Assembly (NCBI GenBank): GCA_046758465.1
Contig: JBHIAG010000102.1
Location: forward strand, 1 to 6,282
From: JBHIAG01 sp046758465
GTDB taxonomy: Bacteria > Acidobacteriota > Terriglobia > Acidiferrales > 2-02-FULL-67-57
Direction of reading: 5' to 3'
DNA: 6,282 nucleotides
Part shown: positions 4,190 through 6,282 of the stretch, in pieces
Layout of the letters: the number at the start of each line of letters is the position of its first letter
Numbering within the stretch: the first letter of the stretch is position 1
Translations under genes and position numbers: made by a program
The notes under the pieces: model-generated
Databases searched by the model: none
Told to the model about the DNA's origin: nothing
What the model saw: only the letters and a program-made list of their open reading frames with translations

Positions 4190-6282
4190 CTAGTGCGTCC
4201 TAGTACCGCCGTAGCCACGCTGCCGGCTAAGAAGGTACTTGCGGACGCGCGTAAGCAGAAAGGCGATGACCAACACCAGGCCAAAGGAAAGCACCATCGC
4301 CAGGGTAGACTGGGTCATCAGCCAGGTGGTTTCCGTGGAAAAGATGACAAATACCACCAGCACGCCGAACCACAGCCACTTGCTGAGAAGATACTTGCGG
4401 AATCGTATAAGCAGGAAGGCGATGACCAACGCCGGGCCAACGTAAAGCAAAGTCTCCCTGATAGACCTGACTAGTACCCTGGTTCTGGTCTCTGGGAGAG
4501 CAAATGCGACAACGGAATCCCCGATGGTGGTACCCAGGGGATGACCACCGGCCGCAATTACCACGAATTGCCGGCCGTTCTCGTGCAGGCGGTAGGTCAT
4601 GGGTGTGGCCTGACCTCCGGCGGGCAAACGTCCCCTCCAAAGCTCCTCTCCGGTCTCCAGGTCGAAGGCGCGCAAGTAATTGTCCATTGCGGCGCCAATA
4701 AGGACCAGTCCGCCGCCAGTCACGATGGGGCCGCCTAGGTTCGGAGTTCCGTATTTTATGGGTAACTGAAAAGGGCCGATGTCCAGCATGAAACCCAGGG
4801 GCACCTCCCACTTCACCTCGCCAGTGGCCAGCTCCACCGCCAGGATGGTCCCCCAGGGCGGCTTGTTGCAGACTGGGATACCCAGGGGCGAAACGAGGGG
4901 ACCTCGGCTCATTCCGTAGGGTGTGCCTTCTTGGGCGGTGATCTGGGTAAAATCCATACGATTCTGCCGCTCCGCCGCCAGGTCCTGGCGAGGGATAAGT
5001 TTGATGACCCAGGGGGAGTGGGTCATGTTGAGCACCGCCAATCCTCGCTCAGGCTCAAAGGCGACGCTTCCCCAGTTGGTGCCTCCAAGCGCCCCTGGAA
5101 ACACGATCGATCCCTCGAGGCTCGGCGGTGTGAAGATGCCCTCGTAGCGGTATTGCTCGATGAGCTCACGGCATTTGCCGTGATCCCAGGGGGTGAGGCC
5201 CCAGGCGTCGTCTGGCGAGAGGGTCATCGGTGCGAGCGGTTGCGGGACGGTGGGGAAAGGTTGCGTGGGCCAGGTTTGCTCTCCCGGCACGTCCGTCTGC
5301 GGGACAGAACGTTCCTCGACCGGAAAAATCGGTTCTCCAGTATCCCTGTTCAGCAGGAAGAGGAACCCCATTTTGGTGGCCTGCGCCACGGCGGGGATGT
5401 CCTCCCCGTCTTTTCGTACCGTGACCAGCGTAGGCTGGGCGGGCAGGTCGTAGTCCCAGACGTTGTGGTGGACGATCTGGTAGTACCAGACGACCGCCCC
5501 GGTGGAGCCGCGGAGCGCAACGACCGAATCCGCGTAGAGGTTGCTCCCTAACCGCTCACCGCCGTAGTAGTCCGGGCTTGGACTGCTGGTCGGGACGAAA
5601 ACCAGGTTCCGCTCCGGGTCCGCCGATATAGGCGCCCAGACGTTGGCCGCCCCGGTCCGCTCGGCGCTGTCCCCTTCCCAGGTCTCACGGGCTGGATCGT
5701 CAGGATCGCGCGGGATGGGATCAAAGAACCAGCGTAGCTCACCCGTGCGGGCGTCAAAAGCGCGCACGAGGCCGCGCTCCAGCGTCACGGCCCGGTTGTC
5801 GCCGATGGCTGACCCGACCACCACCAGGTCGCCGATCACAGCGGGCGGGGAGGTCACGCCATACTGCGTTCTGTCTACCGTGTAGTCCCCCAAGTCGACC
5901 CCTTCGGAGAGATCGACCTGCCCGTTCAGGCCAAAATCTGCGCAGGGCTTTCCGGTTGCGGCATCCAGGGCAATCAACCGGGCGTCGCGGGTTGCGACAA
6001 AAATCCTGCGGCGGCATGGCTCGCCTGTGTCACGCTGCTCATCCAGCCAGGATGTGACGCCACGCGAGGCGCTCTCAGCCCGGTGGACGTCTCGGTCGAT
6101 GCCGGGGTCATAGGTCCAGAGCTCGGCCCCCGTCTCAGAGTCCAGCGCAATAGCCCGGCTGTATGCCGTGCTGAGGTAGAGGACACCATCCACCAGGATC
6201 GGCGTGGCCTGGAAGGAGGTACGCTGCCTGCCATCGGAGCCATCGGAAAAGTCGCCGGTATGGTATTCCCAGGCGACCTCCA
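4190..6282 (-). CDS. PQQ-dependent dehydrogenase, glucose-dehydrogenase type, with C-terminal membrane domain (5' end missing)
   Basis: The visible 696 residues are the C-terminal part of a PQQ quinoprotein beta-propeller that would oxidise a sugar or alcohol in the periplasm and pass electrons to quinone. The frame is open to the window edge. The residues before the GTG at 6193 (WEYHTGD, then FQATPILVDG) are family-typical, so the gene starts outside. Numbered from that GTG: TSPPAVIGDLVVVGSAIGDN (114-133), HHNVWDYDLPAQPTL (242-256), ATKMGFLFLLNRDTG (272-286), WGLTPWDHGKCR (331-342), FTPPSLEG (354-361), GGTNWG (370-375), PPWGTILAVELATG (445-458), LPAGGQATPMTY (523-534) and IAAGGH (546-551). 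D247 and K274 keep the 27-residue spacing of the catalytic Asp466 and Lys493 of E. coli membrane glucose dehydrogenase. No haem c motif (CxxCH) is visible. Residues 575-660 hold three hydrophobic helices with basic ends (RFRKYLLSK, RVRKYLLSR), an unusual C-terminal position for a membrane anchor. The substrate is unknown. Confidence 0.9.
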   Translation of the reverse strand, partial: EVAWEYHTGDFSDGSDGRQRTSFQATPILVDGVLYLSTAYSRAIALDSETGAELWTYDPGIDRDVHRAESASRGVTSWLDEQRDTGEPCRRRIFVATRDARLIALDAATGKPCADFGLNGQVDLSEGVDLGDYTVDRTQYGVTSPPAVIGDLVVVGSAIGDNRAVTLERGLVRAFDARTGELRWFFDPIPRDPDDPARETWEGDSAERTGAANVWAPISADPERNLVFVPTSSPSPDYYGGERLGSNLYADSVVALRGSTGAVVWYYQIVHHNVWDYDLPAQPTLVTVRKDGEDIPAVAQATKMGFLFLLNRDTGEPIFPVEERSVPQTDVPGEQTWPTQPFPTVPQPLAPMTLSPDDAWGLTPWDHGKCRELIEQYRYEGIFTPPSLEGSIVFPGALGGTNWGSVAFEPERGLAVLNMTHSPWVIKLIPRQDLAAERQNRMDFTQITAQEGTPYGMSRGPLVSPLGIPVCNKPPWGTILAVELATGEVKWEVPLGFMLDIGPFQLPIKYGTPNLGGPIVTGGGLVLIGAAMDNYLRAFDLETGEELWRGRLPAGGQATPMTYRLHENGRQFVVIAAGGHPLGTTIGDSVVAFALPETRTRVLVRSIRETLLYVGPALVIAFLLIRFRKYLLSKWLWFGVLVVFVIFSTETTWLMTQSTLAMVLSFGLVLVIAFLLTRVRKYLLSRQRGYGGTRTH
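4226..4293 (-). repeat. internal duplication inside the quinoprotein gene, distal copy
   Basis: This segment encodes the last membrane helix and its basic tail (LVIAFLLTRVRKYLLS). It aligns without gaps to 4382-4449 with about 57 of 68 identical bases, exactly 156 nt (52 codons) away and in the same frame. Confidence 0.85.
4382..4449 (-). repeat. internal duplication inside the quinoprotein gene, proximal copy
   Basis: This segment encodes the first C-terminal membrane helix and its basic tail (LVIAFLLIRFRKYLLS). It is the partner of 4226-4293. Weaker similarity may continue past both edges (for example TAGAC at 4306-4310 and 4462-4466), so the original duplicated unit was probably longer. 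Confidence 0.85.

Noticed and set aside
4045..4284. Minus-strand open frame of 79 codons as a small gene downstream of the quinoprotein
   Set aside because: Half of it overlaps the quinoprotein end in a different frame, its putative start has no ribosome binding site that I can see, and the sequence matches nothing I recognise.
6191..6193. GTG as the start of the quinoprotein gene
   Set aside because: The frame continues open to the window edge and the preceding residues (WEYHTGD, FQATPILVDG) are conserved-looking parts of the propeller, so this codon is an internal valine.

Overview
The window carries high-GC DNA from a Gram-negative-type bacterium. Three of its four genes encode predicted exported proteins, and the fourth is a membrane-anchored PQQ dehydrogenase of a type that works in the periplasm. 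The gene content, together with GC-rich palindromic repeats between genes, suggests a soil or sediment lineage such as Acidobacteriota. That placement is an impression and is not proven by any marker gene here.

Layout: (1) 1-73, a palindromic repeat cluster that is cut by the window edge. (2) 87-1007, minus strand, an exported RNase Z-like metallo-beta-lactamase-fold hydrolase. (3) 1008-1130, a divergent intergenic promoter region. (4) 1131-2870, plus strand, an exported amidohydrolase of the D-aminoacylase / N-acyl-D-amino-acid deacylase family. (5) 2921-3811, plus strand, an exported M55 (DppA-type) D-aminopeptidase, 50 nt downstream and with a nearly identical ribosome binding site. (6) 3812-4189, a convergent intergenic region with a possible terminator and a second, fuller copy of the palindromic cluster. 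(7) 4190-6282, minus strand, the C-terminal 696 residues of a glucose-dehydrogenase-type PQQ quinoprotein whose 5' end lies outside the window.

Genes (4) and (5) form a probable two-gene operon. One would remove acyl groups from N-acyl-D-amino acids and the other would release D-amino acids from D-peptides, both outside the cytoplasm. This fits scavenging of peptidoglycan-derived or other D-amino-acid material. The divergent hydrolase may share the control region, but its substrate is unknown. The PQQ dehydrogenase appears to be a separate transcription unit concerned with periplasmic oxidation of a sugar or alcohol.

The most unusual signals are these: (a) the palindromic clusters, which resemble REP/BIME elements because they have GTAG-type heads, inverted pairs and compensatory stem changes; (b) a C-terminal three-helix membrane domain on the quinoprotein, two of whose helices are copies of one another at DNA level; (c) replacement of two expected metal ligands in the deacylase.
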